Shown here one piece after another: positions 6,692 through 7,330 of a DNA stretch of 7,330 bases (within the stretch, counting starts at the first letter, position 1; the number at the start of each line of letters is the position of its first letter). The notes beneath the pieces are model-generated. The model was not told where the DNA came from. It worked only from the letters and a program-made list of their open reading frames with translations, and ran no database searches. Position numbers and translations under genes: made by a program. The stretch spans positions 1-7,330 of the forward strand of contig DAOVUP010000065.1 of assembly GCA_030632525.1 (NCBI GenBank), in the 5' to 3' direction. Source of the stretch: Desulfobacteraceae bacterium. GTDB lineage: Bacteria; Desulfobacterota; DSM-4660; Desulfatiglandales; Desulfatiglandaceae.

Positions 6692-7330
6692 ATGAGTGCT
6701 GGAGATACCGCTTTTGTATTGATGTCGGCAGCCCTGGTAATGTTCATGACACCGGGTCTTGCCCTGTTTTACGGGGGAATGGTACGGAACAAAAACGTTT
6801 TGGGAACCCTGATGCAGAGCTTTATTGTTTTGGGAATCATCACTTTGGAATGGGTGCTGTGGGGATATTCTCTGTCGTTCGGAACAGACCATGCCGGTAT
6901 TATCGGAGGTCTGGAATGGTTCGGGCTGAATGGGGTGAGTATGGACCCACACCCTGATTACGGGAGCACCATTCCGCATTTTGCGTTCATGATATTCCAG
7001 TGTATGTTTGCCATCATTACGGTGGCATTGATTACCGGGGCCTTTGCAGAGCGCATGAAATTCAGCGCCTTTCTTCTTTTTGCCCTTTTGTGGAGCACCT
7101 TCGTTTACAATCCTTTGGCGCACTGGGTCTGGGGCTCCGGGGGGTGGATGGGGCGTATGGGGGCCCTGGATTTCGCTGGAGGCACTGTGGTTCATATCAG
7201 TTCAGGTATCTCAGCCCTTGCGGCAGCCCTGATCATAGGAAAACGCATCGGCTACGGCAGGACGGCCTTTATTCCCCACAATCTGCCCATGACCATCACG
7301 GGAGCAGCGATCCTATGGTTCGGCTGGTTC
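6692..7330 (+). CDS. amt: Ammonium transporter (Amt/AmtB family), 3' truncated by window end
   Basis: The first 213 residues of an inner-membrane Amt channel, about half of the usual 400-450, are seen before the window ends. The frame is open with no stop. Membrane segments visible by eye are roughly at 8-30, 42-62, 97-118, 124-144, 164-183 and the beginning of one from 199. Family motifs are [13 protein letters not shown] (23-35), FQCMFAIIT (102-110, holding the gating Phe106), GAFAERMKF (116-124), HWVWG (144-148) and [16 protein letters not shown] (157-172). The last contains Asp160 and the pore His168, matching E. coli AmtB residues of the same numbers. The protein starts directly with the first membrane segment, with no extra cleavable signal peptide of the E. 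coli kind. It has its own sigma-54 promoter and strong ribosome site, so it is expressed under nitrogen limitation separately from glnB-glnD. P-II from the same cluster is the likely partner that closes the channel. Confidence 0.95.
   Translation, partial: MSAGDTAFVLMSAALVMFMTPGLALFYGGMVRNKNVLGTLMQSFIVLGIITLEWVLWGYSLSFGTDHAGIIGGLEWFGLNGVSMDPHPDYGSTIPHFAFMIFQCMFAIITVALITGAFAERMKFSAFLLFALLWSTFVYNPLAHWVWGSGGWMGRMGALDFAGGTVVHISSGISALAAALIIGKRIGYGRTAFIPHNLPMTITGAAILWFGWF

Noticed and set aside
6622..6957. 111-codon plus-strand frame starting before amt
   Set aside because: It overlaps amt in another frame, starts upstream of the predicted transcription start, and its sequence is a shadow of amt.
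6665..7195. 176-codon open frame on the minus strand
   Set aside because: It is opposite the amt gene, rich in Pro, His and Gln from antisense reading of membrane codons, and has no family resemblance.

Overview
The window reads as a nitrogen-assimilation and nitrogen-signalling cluster on the + strand. The order is a broken glutamate synthase FMN-domain gene, an intact class-II glutamine amidotransferase/GXGXG fusion protein, glnB (P-II), glnD (P-II uridylyltransferase) and the first half of an ammonium transporter gene, amt. The organism is most likely a Gram-negative bacterium of the Desulfobacterota (former Deltaproteobacteria) or a relative. This is inferred from the archaeal-type split glutamate synthase, the P-II/GlnD pair, a near-consensus sigma-54 promoter, and several short AT/GC-mixed intergenic repeat families of a kind I associate with that group. 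No 16S or other phylogenetic marker is present, so this placement is tentative.

Layout. Positions 1-579 hold the C-terminal part of an FMN/Fe-S glutamate synthase domain, cut by the window edge and interrupted by an in-frame TAG at 274-276. Homology continues in the same frame after the stop. Positions 580-762 carry no gene but are full of short repeats: TGCCTAAA units, then an inverted repeat built on ACAGGAT/ATCCTGT. Positions 763-3423 encode an 886-residue amidotransferase plus GXGXG-domain protein. After 21 bases comes glnB (3445-3783, 112 residues, uridylylatable Tyr51), then glnD (best start TTG 3821, end 6397). The tight spacing suggests one transcript for these three genes. The stop codon of glnD lies inside a heptad tandem repeat. 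The 294-base gap after it contains a second repeat family and then a textbook sigma-54 promoter (6639-6654) followed by amt (6692 to the window end, 213 residues seen).

How they work together. Glutamate synthase moves the amide nitrogen of glutamine to 2-oxoglutarate. GlnD senses glutamine and uridylylates or de-uridylylates P-II. P-II in turn controls ammonium transport and nitrogen gene expression, and amt brings in ammonium from a sigma-54 promoter that would normally be fired by an NtrC-type activator. The puzzle is that the synthase (FMN) part next to the healthy amidotransferase part is broken, or is read through at TAG. No known gene family is absent from recognition here, and I do not see a wholly undescribed system. 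The points most worth a second look are the TAG-interrupted synthase domain, the altered second ACT domain of GlnD, a palindrome overlapping the sigma-54 -24 element, and repeats that supply stop codons.
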